NCBI GenBank assembly: GCA_947627665.1
Contig: CANQWX010000012.1
Location: 1 to 52,864 of the forward strand
From: an uncultured Clostridia bacterium
GTDB lineage: Bacteria; Bacillota; Clostridia; Christensenellales; Borkfalkiaceae
Reading direction: 5' to 3'
DNA length: 52,864 nt
Shown in pieces: positions 26,061-33,338 of the stretch. A program made the translations under genes and the position numbers. The notes beneath the pieces are model-generated. The model searched no databases and was not told the DNA's origin. It worked only from the letters and a program-made list of their open reading frames with translations. Positions within the stretch are counted from its first letter, which is position 1. Each line of letters opens with the position of its first letter.

Positions 26061-26132
26061 TTAAAACAAAAAGGAGGGTTTCCTCACGGAAAAAGATTTT
26101 GCGTAAGCAAAAGATTTTTCGTGAACATCTTT

Positions 26133-26927
26133 ATGGACAACACCGCTTTTTTTCATTTATCGTACGGCGTATATCTGTGCACAACGTGGGACAACGGCCG
26201 CCCCACGGGTTGCGTTGCAAACAGCGCCATGCAGATCACATCGAACCCCGCCACCATCGCGGTGAGCGTCAACCACGAGAACTACACCCATCGGTGTATC
26301 CAAGACTGCGGCTATTTTGCGATCGTCGTGCTGGCGGAGGACTCCGATTCCAAACTCATCGGCAGATTCGGCTTTCTGAGCGGCGACAAGGTGGATAAAT
26401 TCGACGGCGCGCCCTATTCGGTGCGGGGCAAGCTCCCCGTGCCCGACGGCGGGCTTTGCTATTTCGCCTGCAAGGTGATCGGCACGATGGAAACAAGCAC
26501 CCATACCGTATTTCTCGGCGAGGTGTATGAGGCGGAGAACCTCAGAAAGGGTACGCCCATGACGTATGCCTACTACCACAAGGTGTTAAAGGGCAAGACG
26601 GCGGCAAAGGCGCCCACCTACGTCGCGGAGGAGCCAAAGGAGGAAGTCAAATACGTCTGCAGCGTTTGCAGCTACGAATACAACGGTGACGTGCCATTCG
26701 AGGAACTGCCCGACGATTGGGTCTGCCCGCTCTGCGGCATGGGGAAGGAATTCTTCCAAAAGGTCGGCGCGGACGGGAAGAAGATCTCGGCGGCGAAAAC
26801 GGAAAAATGGGTCTGCAAGGTGTGCGGCTATGTGTACGACGGCGACGTACCCTTTGAGGAACTGCCCGACGATTGGCTGTGTCCCATCTGCGGCATGGGA
26901 AAGAGTGAATTCGAAAAGGCAGAATAA
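26133..26927 (+). CDS. Flavin reductase-rubredoxin fusion (high-molecular-weight rubredoxin) with two rubredoxin domains
   Basis: 264 residues. Residues 1-165 are an FMN-binding split-barrel flavin reductase ([34 protein letters not shown]). Two rubredoxin domains follow, each with CxxC and CPxCGMG: CSVC...CPLC (~175-215) and CKVC...CPIC (~225-262). Family members feed electrons from NAD(P)H to O2- or NO-reducing flavodiiron proteins, so oxidative-stress defence in an anaerobe is the likely role. Most homologues carry one rubredoxin. ATG 26133 matches the usual family start, but it lacks a nearby Shine-Dalgarno site; GTG 26121 is an alternative. A terminator follows at 26940. Confidence 0.9.
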   Translation: MDNTAFFHLSYGVYLCTTWDNGRPTGCVANSAMQITSNPATIAVSVNHENYTHRCIQDCGYFAIVVLAEDSDSKLIGRFGFLSGDKVDKFDGAPYSVRGKLPVPDGGLCYFACKVIGTMETSTHTVFLGEVYEAENLRKGTPMTYAYYHKVLKGKTAAKAPTYVAEEPKEEVKYVCSVCSYEYNGDVPFEELPDDWVCPLCGMGKEFFQKVGADGKKISAAKTEKWVCKVCGYVYDGDVPFEELPDDWLCPICGMGKSEFEKAE

Positions 26928-26939
26928 AAAAGCATTCAT

Positions 26940-26977
26940 GCGGCGGCGGACAGAGATTTTGTCCGCCGCCGCTTTTA
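26940..26977 (+). terminator. Terminator after the flavin reductase-rubredoxin gene
   Basis: GCGGCGGCGGAC pairs with GTCCGCCGCCGC (12 bp; 26940-26951 with 26961-26972), followed by TTTTAT. Confidence 0.85.
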
Positions 26978-27002
26978 TCCCGAAAAATTTTCTCCGAAAC
27001 GC

Positions 27003-27031
27003 TTGACAAATACCCCGTGGAGGTATATACT
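27003..27031 (+). promoter_or_regulatory. Promoter of the copper operon
   Basis: TTGACA (27003-27008), 17-bp spacer, TATACT (27026-27031). Both CsoR-type operators overlap or flank the -10 box. Confidence 0.88.
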
Positions 27032-27052
27032 GTGTATACCCCCATGGGGTAT
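27011..27052 (+). promoter_or_regulatory. Two CsoR-type operators
   Basis: TACCCCGTGGAGGTA (27011-27025) fills the -35/-10 spacer. ATACCCCCATGGGGTAT (27036-27052), a 7-bp-arm palindrome, covers the start site. Both fit the TACCC...GGGTA pattern of CsoR sites. Apo-CsoR bound here would block polymerase; Cu(I) would release it. Confidence 0.8.
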
Positions 27053-27076
27053 TGCATAGAATAGGGAGGGAGCAAA

Positions 27077-27373
27077 ATGGAGAATTGTTGCGCGCAGAAG
27101 AGGACGAAGGTACGCAGCGGGGAGGAGAAAAAGAAGATCGTTTCCCGCCTCAACCGCATTGCGGGGCAGATCGGCGGCGTAAAGAAGATGATCGAGGAGG
27201 ACCGCTATTGCGACGACGTGCTCGTCCAGCTTGCCGCCATCGACAAATCGGTCAAGAGCCTTGCGGGGGTCATCTTGGAGAGCCATCTGCACTCCTGCCT
27301 CATCGAAAATATCAGGGAGGGAAATCTTACCGTCGTGGACGAGGTCGTGGACCTCTTCAAGCGGTTCCAATAA
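27077..27373 (+). CDS. csoR: Copper-sensing transcriptional repressor CsoR
   Basis: 98 residues of the all-helical CsoR/RcnR fold. The Cu(I) ligand set is complete: Cys45 (in RYCDDVL), His70 and Cys74 (in ESHLHSC). SRLNRIAGQIGGVKKM is the DNA-facing first helix. It represses its own operon with copA and copZ until Cu(I) binds. AGGGAGGGAG precedes the ATG. Two operators lie upstream, and copA starts one base after the stop, so the three genes form one unit. Confidence 0.93.
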   Translation: MENCCAQKRTKVRSGEEKKKIVSRLNRIAGQIGGVKKMIEEDRYCDDVLVQLAAIDKSVKSLAGVILESHLHSCLIENIREGNLTVVDEVVDLFKRFQ

Positions 27374-27374
27374 A

Positions 27375-29990
27375 ATGAAGAAAAAGTACAGCATTACGGG
27401 AATGACCTGCGCGGCGTGCGCTTCGGGCATCGAACGCACGGTCAAAAAGCTCGGCGGGGTGCGCTCCTGCGCCGTTTCGCTCATGGGGGAGTGCATGGAC
27501 GTCGAATTCGACGAAGCGCTCCTGAGCGACGAAAAGATCAAAAGCGCGGTGTTCTCGCTCGGCTACGGCGCATACAACTTCGGCAAAGCGCCGCAAAAAA
27601 AGAGAAGCGTCAGCCCGCTCTTGGTGCGCTTTCTCCTTTCGGCGGTTTTGCTTCTGCCCCTCATGTGCCTCTCGATGGGCGGCATGGCGGGGCTGGTCCC
27701 GGACGGGTGGTGGAACTACGGCTTCCAGCTCGGGCTTGCCACAGCCGTTCTCGCGGTCAACTATGCGTTTTTCACGAGCGGCGTACGCGCGCTGTTCAAA
27801 CTCGTCCCCAATATGGACACCCTCATCACGGTGGGGAGCGGCGCGTCCTATCTTTACAGCCTCGCCGTGCTCATCCTGAATGCGGTGACGGGCGGGGCGC
27901 ACGGGCATCTCTTCTTCGAATCGGCGGCGATGATCTGTACCCTCGTCTGCCTCGGAAAATGGCTCGAGGACCGTTCAAAACGCAAGACGGGTCGTGAAAT
28001 CGAAAAACTCATGTCCCTTGCGCCCGACGTCGTTTCCGTGGAACGGGAGGGGAAAGAGGAAAAAATTTCCCTCTCGGACGTGCGGGTCGGCGACCTTCTC
28101 CCCGTGCGGCAGGGGGAATCGGTCCCCGTGGACGGCGTCGTTTTGGAGGGGCAGGCATTTGCCGACCAGTCGGCGATCACAGGGGAGAGCCTTCCCGTGG
28201 AACTCACTGCGGGGAGCAGGGCGATGAGCGCTTCCCTTTTGACGAGCGGCTTTCTCAAGATCAGGGCGGAAAAGGTGGGCGAGGACACCATGCTCGCGGG
28301 CATCATCCGCATGGTGCGGGAAGCGGGCGCAAGCAAGGCGCCCATCCAAAAGCTCGCGGACAAAGTCGCCGCCGTATTCGTGCCCGCCGTTTGCCTCATC
28401 GCCCTCGTCACCTTTGTCATCTGGATCGCGGTCACGCGCGACTTTGCGCAGGCGATCAATTACGCGGTGAGCGTGCTCGTCATCTCCTGCCCGTGCGCGC
28501 TGGGGCTGGCGACCCCCGTCGCCATCATGGCGGCAACGGGGCGGGGCGCTTCGCTCGGCATTCTCTACAAAAACGCCGAGGCGCTGCAAAAGATGGCGAC
28601 CGTGCATGAGGTCATGCTCGACAAGACGGCGACGATCACCGAGGGAAAACCCAAGGTCGTGTTCTTCGAGGGGGACGAAGAGGCAAAGAAAATCGCATAC
28701 GGGTTGGAAAAAAAGCTCAACCATCCCCTTGCGCGGTGCATCGTGGAGTTCTGCGGCGAGGGCGGCGAAGCGGAGAACGTGGAATATGTCGTCGGGCAGG
28801 GCGCGGTCGGGAGGATCGGCGGCAAGACCTATTTTCTCGGCAACGAAAACCTCATGCAGGCAAGGGGAATAACGTTTTCCGAACGGCGCGAAACGTTCGA
28901 ACGGCTGACGTCGGAGGGCAAGACGGTGCTCTTTCTCGCCGACGGGAAGGGGGTGCTCGCCCTCTTCGCCCTTGCCGACACTTTGAAGCAGGGGAGCAGA
29001 GAGGCGATCGGCGCGCTCACCAGGATGGGGTGCCTACCCGTCATGCTCACGGGGGACAACCGCGCCGTGGCGAGCCATATCGCAAGAGAGGCGGGCTTTC
29101 CGCCCTACGACGAATGCCTTTGCGCCGAACTTCTTCCCGAGGATAAACTGCGCTATGTGCGCGAGATGCGGGAGCGGAACGAGCGGGCGAAAGGTGTATC
29201 CCGCGCCGCGCGGCGGGCAAACCGCTATGTTGCGATGGTGGGGGACGGCATCAACGACGCCCCCGCGCTCAAAGAGGCGGATGTGGGCATTGCGATGGGG
29301 AACGGCACGGACGTTGCCATCGAAAGCGCGGACGCCGTTCTCGTGAGCGGGGATATTTCCGCGCTTCCCCGCGCGATCGCCCTCTCGGGGCGCACGATGC
29401 GGATCATCAAGCAGAACCTCTTCTGGGCGTTTTTCTACAACTGTATCGGCATTCCGCTCGCGGCGGGCGCCTTTGCATGGGCGGGCGTCATGCTCGATCC
29501 CATGATCGCGGCGGCGGCAATGAGCCTTTCCTCCCTCTTCGTGGTGACGAACGCGCTGCGCCTCATGCGCTTCGGCAGGAGAAAGCCCCAAGGGACGCAT
29601 AGCGCCGAAAGGACCGGCTCCCCTTGCTGCCCCCTTGAGGGGGAAGTGGCGCGCAGCGCCGAAAGGGTTGAAGTTTGCTCCCCTTGCTGCCCCCTTGAGG
29701 GGGAAGTGGCGCATAGCGCCGAAGGGGGTGTTCCAATCAAAAACAAAATAAAAGGAGAATATAACATGAAAAAGACATTGCAGATCGACGGAATGATGTG
29801 CGCGCATTGCGTGCAGCATGTCACGGACGCGCTTACCGCGGTGGAGGGCGTGAAGAAGGCGGACGTGAGCCTCAAAAAGGCCTTCCAAAAGCACGGCACC
29901 GCCGTGGTGGAACTCGACCGCGACGTTTCGGACGAAGTCCTCGCAGGGGCGGTCACCGGGGCGGGCTATACCGTCGTGAGCGTCGCATAG
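27375..29990 (+). CDS. copA: Copper-exporting P1B-type ATPase, open to the downstream CopZ frame
   Basis: 871 codons in one open frame. Residues 1-70 are an HMA domain with GMTCAAC (Cys12, Cys15). Then come the membrane helices with the CPC motif (ISCPCALGLATPV), the TGES actuator motif, the HP motif (NHPLAR), and GDGINDAPAL. The phosphorylation motif reads DKTATIT (Asp416), not the near-invariant DKTGTIT. Where CopA should end (~residue 735), two 60-bp intergenic-type repeats are read in frame, joining it to the complete CopZ domain at residue 798. So either a CopA-CopZ fusion is made or copZ is also started separately at 29766. No strong ribosome site precedes ATG 27375; coupling to csoR is likely. 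Confidence 0.88.
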   Translation: MKKKYSITGMTCAACASGIERTVKKLGGVRSCAVSLMGECMDVEFDEALLSDEKIKSAVFSLGYGAYNFGKAPQKKRSVSPLLVRFLLSAVLLLPLMCLSMGGMAGLVPDGWWNYGFQLGLATAVLAVNYAFFTSGVRALFKLVPNMDTLITVGSGASYLYSLAVLILNAVTGGAHGHLFFESAAMICTLVCLGKWLEDRSKRKTGREIEKLMSLAPDVVSVEREGKEEKISLSDVRVGDLLPVRQGESVPVDGVVLEGQAFADQSAITGESLPVELTAGSRAMSASLLTSGFLKIRAEKVGEDTMLAGIIRMVREAGASKAPIQKLADKVAAVFVPAVCLIALVTFVIWIAVTRDFAQAINYAVSVLVISCPCALGLATPVAIMAATGRGASLGILYKNAEALQKMATVHEVMLDKTATITEGKPKVVFFEGDEEAKKIAYGLEKKLNHPLARCIVEFCGEGGEAENVEYVVGQGAVGRIGGKTYFLGNENLMQARGITFSERRETFERLTSEGKTVLFLADGKGVLALFALADTLKQGSREAIGALTRMGCLPVMLTGDNRAVASHIAREAGFPPYDECLCAELLPEDKLRYVREMRERNERAKGVSRAARRANRYVAMVGDGINDAPALKEADVGIAMGNGTDVAIESADAVLVSGDISALPRAIALSGRTMRIIKQNLFWAFFYNCIGIPLAAGAFAWAGVMLDPMIAAAAMSLSSLFVVTNALRLMRFGRRKPQGTHSAERTGSPCCPLEGEVARSAERVEVCSPCCPLEGEVAHSAEGGVPIKNKIKGEYNMKKTLQIDGMMCAHCVQHVTDALTAVEGVKKADVSLKKAFQKHGTAVVELDRDVSDEVLAGAVTGAGYTVVSVA
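29617..29723 (+). repeat. Two in-frame 60-bp repeat units at the copA-copZ junction
   Basis: Copies at 29617-29663 and 29677-29723 begin exactly 60 bp apart and are nearly identical over 47 bp (GCTCCCCTTGCTGCCCCC..., GAAGTGGCGC...GCCGAA). A partial third piece is at 29597-29612. The inner CCCCCTTGAGGGGG is a hairpin like those of the dispersed elements at 25-55 and 41442. Translated, they give SPCCPLEGEVA-type repeats. Confidence 0.85.
29766..29990 (+). CDS. copZ: Copper chaperone CopZ-like HMA protein (nested in the copA frame)
   Basis: 74 residues: an HMA domain with the metal motif GMMCAHCVQHV (Cys14, Cys17 region). AAAAGGAGAATATAAC gives ATG 29766 an excellent ribosome site, showing it was, and can still be, a separate gene. 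It hands Cu(I) to the N-terminal HMA domain of CopA. It sits in the same frame as copA with no stop between, so the same stretch is also the C-terminus of the longer reading. Confidence 0.85.
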   Translation: MKKTLQIDGMMCAHCVQHVTDALTAVEGVKKADVSLKKAFQKHGTAVVELDRDVSDEVLAGAVTGAGYTVVSVA

Positions 29991-30078
29991 TTCCGACAAA
30001 ACCGCTCCCGTTTCGGCAAAAGCGTCAAGTTTGCGTGCCCGCGCATGTGTTATTCTGTCATAAAAAAGGAGAAGATTT

Positions 30079-30417
30079 ATGACGGAAACGTTGTTGCTCG
30101 ACAAGCGCACGCAGTCGTTGGTGGAGGGATATGTGCCGGGCGGGGAGATCTTGAGCGCTCTCGTGCGCTTTTTCTCCGTTTTTTCAGACGGCACGCGGCT
30201 GCGTATCCTCTCCGCGCTCGCCATCTCCGAGATGTGCGTCACCGACCTTTCGCGCGTCCTTCGGATCAACCAGACCACGGTATCGCACCAGCTCCGTTTT
30301 CTGAAGGACGCAGGTCTTGTCAAGATGGAGCGCCAGGGGAAGATCGTCTTTTATTCGGCGGTGGAGGACGTGGTCGACGGCGTCCTCTTGAAGGGCGTGG
30401 AATTTTTGGGATATTAA
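30079..30417 (+). CDS. ArsR/SmtB-family winged-helix regulator
   Basis: 112 residues. The HTH is FSDGTRLRILSALAISEMCVTDLSRVL then NQTTVSHQLRFLKDAGLV and the wing RQGKIVFYSA. The alpha-3 metal site, usually ELCVCDL, is EMCVTDL here, so only one Cys of the usual pair is present and metal type cannot be read. AAAAAGGAGAAG lies before the ATG. A possible extended -10 TGT-TATTCT lies at 30048-30056. It stands after the copper operon and before a 15-bp terminator, apparently monocistronic, so its target may be elsewhere or the copper unit. Confidence 0.88.
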   Translation: MTETLLLDKRTQSLVEGYVPGGEILSALVRFFSVFSDGTRLRILSALAISEMCVTDLSRVLRINQTTVSHQLRFLKDAGLVKMERQGKIVFYSAVEDVVDGVLLKGVEFLGY

Positions 30418-30435
30418 GGGCCGAACGATTTTCAG

Positions 30436-30472
30436 GCGCCCGCCCGCGGCACGGCCGCGGGCGGGCGCTTTT
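30436..30472 (+). terminator. Terminator after the ArsR-type gene
   Basis: Perfect 15-bp GC stem (30436-30450 with 30454-30468) and a 3-base loop, then TTTTA. Confidence 0.92.
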
Positions 30473-30494
30473 ACAAAAAATTTAATTCAAATAC

Positions 30495-30627
30495 TTGCCT
30501 CTCGCCATAATGTGATAGAATAAAACTGTTTCAAAGAAGCGGAGTTTCGGGAAGAGAGGTTCCGCTTCGCAGGTATGCAAGCGGGCAAGGGACCTTGCGG
30601 CATCTCTCAAGAGCTGTTTTTGCCCGC
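30495..30627 (+). promoter_or_regulatory. Promoter and structured leader of the second Cys-rich lipoprotein
   Basis: TTGCCT (30495-30500) and TGA-TAGAAT (-10 at 30516-30521) with a 15-bp spacer, rescued by the extended -10. The leader of ~126 nt holds two stems, GAAGCGGA/TCCGCTTC (30536-30568) and GCGGGCAA/TTGCCCGC (30581-30627). Their function is unknown; they do not match a riboswitch I know. Confidence 0.5.
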
Positions 30628-30653
30628 AAAAATTTCAAATCGGAGAGGAAAAA

Positions 30654-33227
30654 ATGAAACACAAATTTTCGGCCGTCCTTTTGGCGGTCGCAGCTGCCCT
30701 CTGCATGGCGTTCGGCCTTGCGGCTTGCGGCGAAACGCCCGTGCAGGAGCCTTCCGAACACGTCCACAGCATGACGGAGGTCGCAAAAGTCGATCCCACC
30801 TGCACCGCGGACGGGACCAAGGCGCATTGGCACTGCACGGTCTGCAACAAGGACTTCGAAGACGAGGAAGGGACAAAGCCCCTCGAGGAGGTCACCCTTC
30901 CCAAATCGGGACATCAGATGACGGAAGTCACAAAAGTCGATCCCACCTGCACCGCGGACGGGACCAAGGCGCATTGGCACTGCACGGTCTGCAACAAGGA
31001 CTTCGAAGACGAGGAGGGAAACGCCGAAGCGGGCGATCTGACCATCGGAAAACTCGACCATACTCCCGAGGAATACATCGAGCAGGAGGCCACCTGCGAC
31101 GTTCCGGGGAAAAAATGGCAACGTTGCTCGGTCTGCCATACGTCGCTTTCGGGCGAAGTGGAGATCCCTCCGCTCGAGCATGATTGGGGCGAATGGGAGG
31201 ACAACGGCGACGCGACCTGTACGGCCGACGGAACGGAAACGAGGAAATGCCGCCGCGCGGGTTGCGAGGCAAGCCAGACCCAGAGGAAGCAAAACAGCGC
31301 GCTCGGGCACGATTACGGCGATGACGGCATCTGCCGCCGCGAAAACTGCGGCGACAAGGGCGGTCCCATCACGGGGTACCGCAAAGAGGGCGACAAAGTT
31401 CTTTTCGGTTCCTACCCGCAGACGGAAGTAAAGGACGAAGCAAAGGCCGCGGCGCTCACCCAAAAGGCGGGAACGCTTCCGAGCAAAAACAACGCGGGCG
31501 GCTGGACGAACTACGGCTATTACAGCTCCAAAAAAGTAGGTAGCTACATGTGGTATATCGACCTCGAAGAGGAGGGCGAAAAGTACCGCGGTGTGTATTT
31601 TTCGAGCTACCGCCCCTATTATACGGAATTGAAGGGATATGCAAGCAACTCTTACCAGGACGAAAACGGGTATGAGATGGGCGTCGTCTATTGGTTCCGC
31701 TATGCGCCGATCGAGTGGCGGGTGTTGGAGGAGAAGGAGGATACGATGCTCATCGTTGCCGATCTGATCCTCGACAGTATGCAGTATCAACACAGCCAGG
31801 TACCCCGCAAGGAGGACGGAAAAACGATCTATTCCAACAATTATGCCGAGAGCGATATCCGCGCCTTCCTCAACGAAACCTTCTATCAAACAGCGTTTTC
31901 CGATTATCAGAAGTGCTTTATCGAAACGACGGAGGTCGTCAATAATACCTCGACGACCGCATCGGCCGACAATCCCTATGTCTGTGAGAACACGTTCGAC
32001 CATGTGTTCCTGCTCAGTTATCAGGACGCGGTGAAAACAGACTTCTTCCCGTCCGACGCGTCGCGCAAATTGGCGCCGTCCGAATATGCCAAGGCGCAGG
32101 GGCTTCAGATGGAGAGCACGGACAGCTCTACGACGCAAGCGTCGTGGTGGTTGCGCTCCCCGCACGTCAATAACGGCTATTACGTTCACGTTTCCGGCAT
32201 CGAAGGCAAAGCCGACAATGGGAAGAACATCGAGAACACGACCTGCGGCGTCGTACCCGCATTGCGCATCAGGCTCTCGGGCGGAAGCGGGGAGGAAACG
32301 GGCGCGCCCGTCATCCGCGAGGACGGCAAGATAGAATTTGGCTCCTATCCGCAGACGGAAGTGAAGGACGCGGCGAAGACCGCGGCGCTTACCCAAAAAG
32401 CGGGTGCTCTCCCCACGGCGGAAAGTGCGGGCGCATGGACCGATTACGGGTACTACAACAATGGCGAAGTCGCAAGCTATATGTGGTATATCGACCTCGA
32501 AGAGGAGGGCGAAAAGTACCGCGGGGTGTACTTCACGCAGTACCGTCCGAACGACACGACGATCGCAGGCGGGACTCCCAACAGTTATCAGGACGAACAC
32601 GGTTATGATACGGAAAAGGTCTATTGGTTCAGGTTCGAGCCGATCGTGTGGCGGGCGCTTACCCAAAAACAAGGCGCTACCCTTCTCATGGCGGACCTCG
32701 TCCTCGACGCGCAGGACTTCTATTACAGCAAGCAATCCCGACAGCAGGGAAACGAAACGGTTTCTCCCAACCGCTATGCGGAGAGCCATATCCGTTCGTG
32801 GCTGAACAAAACGTTTTACGATACGGCTTTTAGCAGCTACCAGCAGTCGCTGATCGAGATCACCGCAGTGGGCTGTTCTTCCTCCGAATCCGACCCCAAC
32901 GGGTTCATCTGGGAGGTCGTGCAGGATAAACTCTTTCTTTTGAGCAAGGAAGAAGTCACAAACGAAAGCTACGGTTTTGTGTCCGCTACAAAAAAGGATG
33001 AACAGCGGCTCTTGAAGTCGACAGACTACGCCAAATCGCAGAATGTTTACAGAACGGGCGAGTTCGGCTACAAGGAATATACCAACTGGTGGTTGCGCAC
33101 GCCCGGTTACGAAACGTGGCAAGCCATGGCGGTGACTTATGGGGGAAAGGCAAATCTGAATGCGAACTGCACCGACGCTTACGGCGTTGTACCCGCCATG
33201 TGGATCAGCTTTTCTACGGCCGTTTGA
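30654..33227 (+). CDS. Lipoprotein with Cys-rich modules and two DUF6273-like domains
   Basis: 857 residues. The signal peptide ends in LAAC (Cys25). Residues ~38-235 have four Cys-rich modules of the giant lipoprotein's type; the first two are near-identical (VDPTCTADGTKAHWHCTVCN) and differ by a 147-bp offset at DNA level. Then two related domains of ~300 residues (~245-550, ~558-857) carry FGSYPQTEVKD, MWYIDLEEEGEKYRGVYF, W.R.L, YAESDIR.(F/W)LN.TFY.TAFS and GVVPA(L/M), features of DUF6273, which is formylglycine-enzyme/lectin-like in look. Exported, membrane-anchored; binding of carbohydrate is only a guess. GGAGAGG precedes the start. Confidence 0.88.
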   Translation: MKHKFSAVLLAVAAALCMAFGLAACGETPVQEPSEHVHSMTEVAKVDPTCTADGTKAHWHCTVCNKDFEDEEGTKPLEEVTLPKSGHQMTEVTKVDPTCTADGTKAHWHCTVCNKDFEDEEGNAEAGDLTIGKLDHTPEEYIEQEATCDVPGKKWQRCSVCHTSLSGEVEIPPLEHDWGEWEDNGDATCTADGTETRKCRRAGCEASQTQRKQNSALGHDYGDDGICRRENCGDKGGPITGYRKEGDKVLFGSYPQTEVKDEAKAAALTQKAGTLPSKNNAGGWTNYGYYSSKKVGSYMWYIDLEEEGEKYRGVYFSSYRPYYTELKGYASNSYQDENGYEMGVVYWFRYAPIEWRVLEEKEDTMLIVADLILDSMQYQHSQVPRKEDGKTIYSNNYAESDIRAFLNETFYQTAFSDYQKCFIETTEVVNNTSTTASADNPYVCENTFDHVFLLSYQDAVKTDFFPSDASRKLAPSEYAKAQGLQMESTDSSTTQASWWLRSPHVNNGYYVHVSGIEGKADNGKNIENTTCGVVPALRIRLSGGSGEETGAPVIREDGKIEFGSYPQTEVKDAAKTAALTQKAGALPTAESAGAWTDYGYYNNGEVASYMWYIDLEEEGEKYRGVYFTQYRPNDTTIAGGTPNSYQDEHGYDTEKVYWFRFEPIVWRALTQKQGATLLMADLVLDAQDFYYSKQSRQQGNETVSPNRYAESHIRSWLNKTFYDTAFSSYQQSLIEITAVGCSSSESDPNGFIWEVVQDKLFLLSKEEVTNESYGFVSATKKDEQRLLKSTDYAKSQNVYRTGEFGYKEYTNWWLRTPGYETWQAMAVTYGGKANLNANCTDAYGVVPAMWISFSTAV
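30784..31015 (+). repeat. Tandem duplication within the lipoprotein gene
   Basis: 30784-30868 and 30931-31015 are identical over 85 bp and offset by 147 bp (49 codons), showing a recent internal duplication of one Cys-rich module. Confidence 0.9.
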
Positions 33228-33253
33228 CAGAACCGAATAATCCGCGGCAAGCA

Positions 33254-33282
33254 GGCCCTCTCTGCGGAGAGGGCCGTTTTTT
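33254..33282 (+). terminator. Terminator of the DUF6273 lipoprotein gene
   Basis: GGCCCTCTC/GAGAGGGCC with TGCG loop, then G and six T. Confidence 0.93.
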
Positions 33283-33303
33283 ATAAAAAGTTCCCGTTAT
33301 CTC

Positions 33304-33332
33304 TTGAAAAAGCTTGACGACTTGTGTATAAT
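33304..33332 (+). promoter_or_regulatory. Promoter of the uvrC operon; leaderless
   Basis: TTGAAA (33304-33309), 17-bp spacer, TATAAT (33327-33332). The expected start site is A33339, the first base of the uvrC ATG. Confidence 0.78.
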
Positions 33333-33338
33333 AAGGTT

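Larger units (their letters stand above)
25605..26132. other. Repeat-filled intergenic region
   Basis: After the rpmF terminator the space holds a GC-hairpin motif (25704-25735) and three copies of the AGTAGCGGAGCATCATAATA type repeat, two of them in 116-bp form. No ORF is convincing. An AAGGAGGG at 26071-26078 is too far (about 55 bp) from the next ATG to serve it. Confidence 0.75.

Noticed and set aside
30528..30640. Riboswitch in the lipoprotein leader
   Set aside because: Two simple stems, no known aptamer consensus; kept only as a structured leader.
30531..33122. 863-codon minus-strand frame opposite the DUF6273 lipoprotein
   Set aside because: No start signals or motifs; the repeats mirror those of the true gene.
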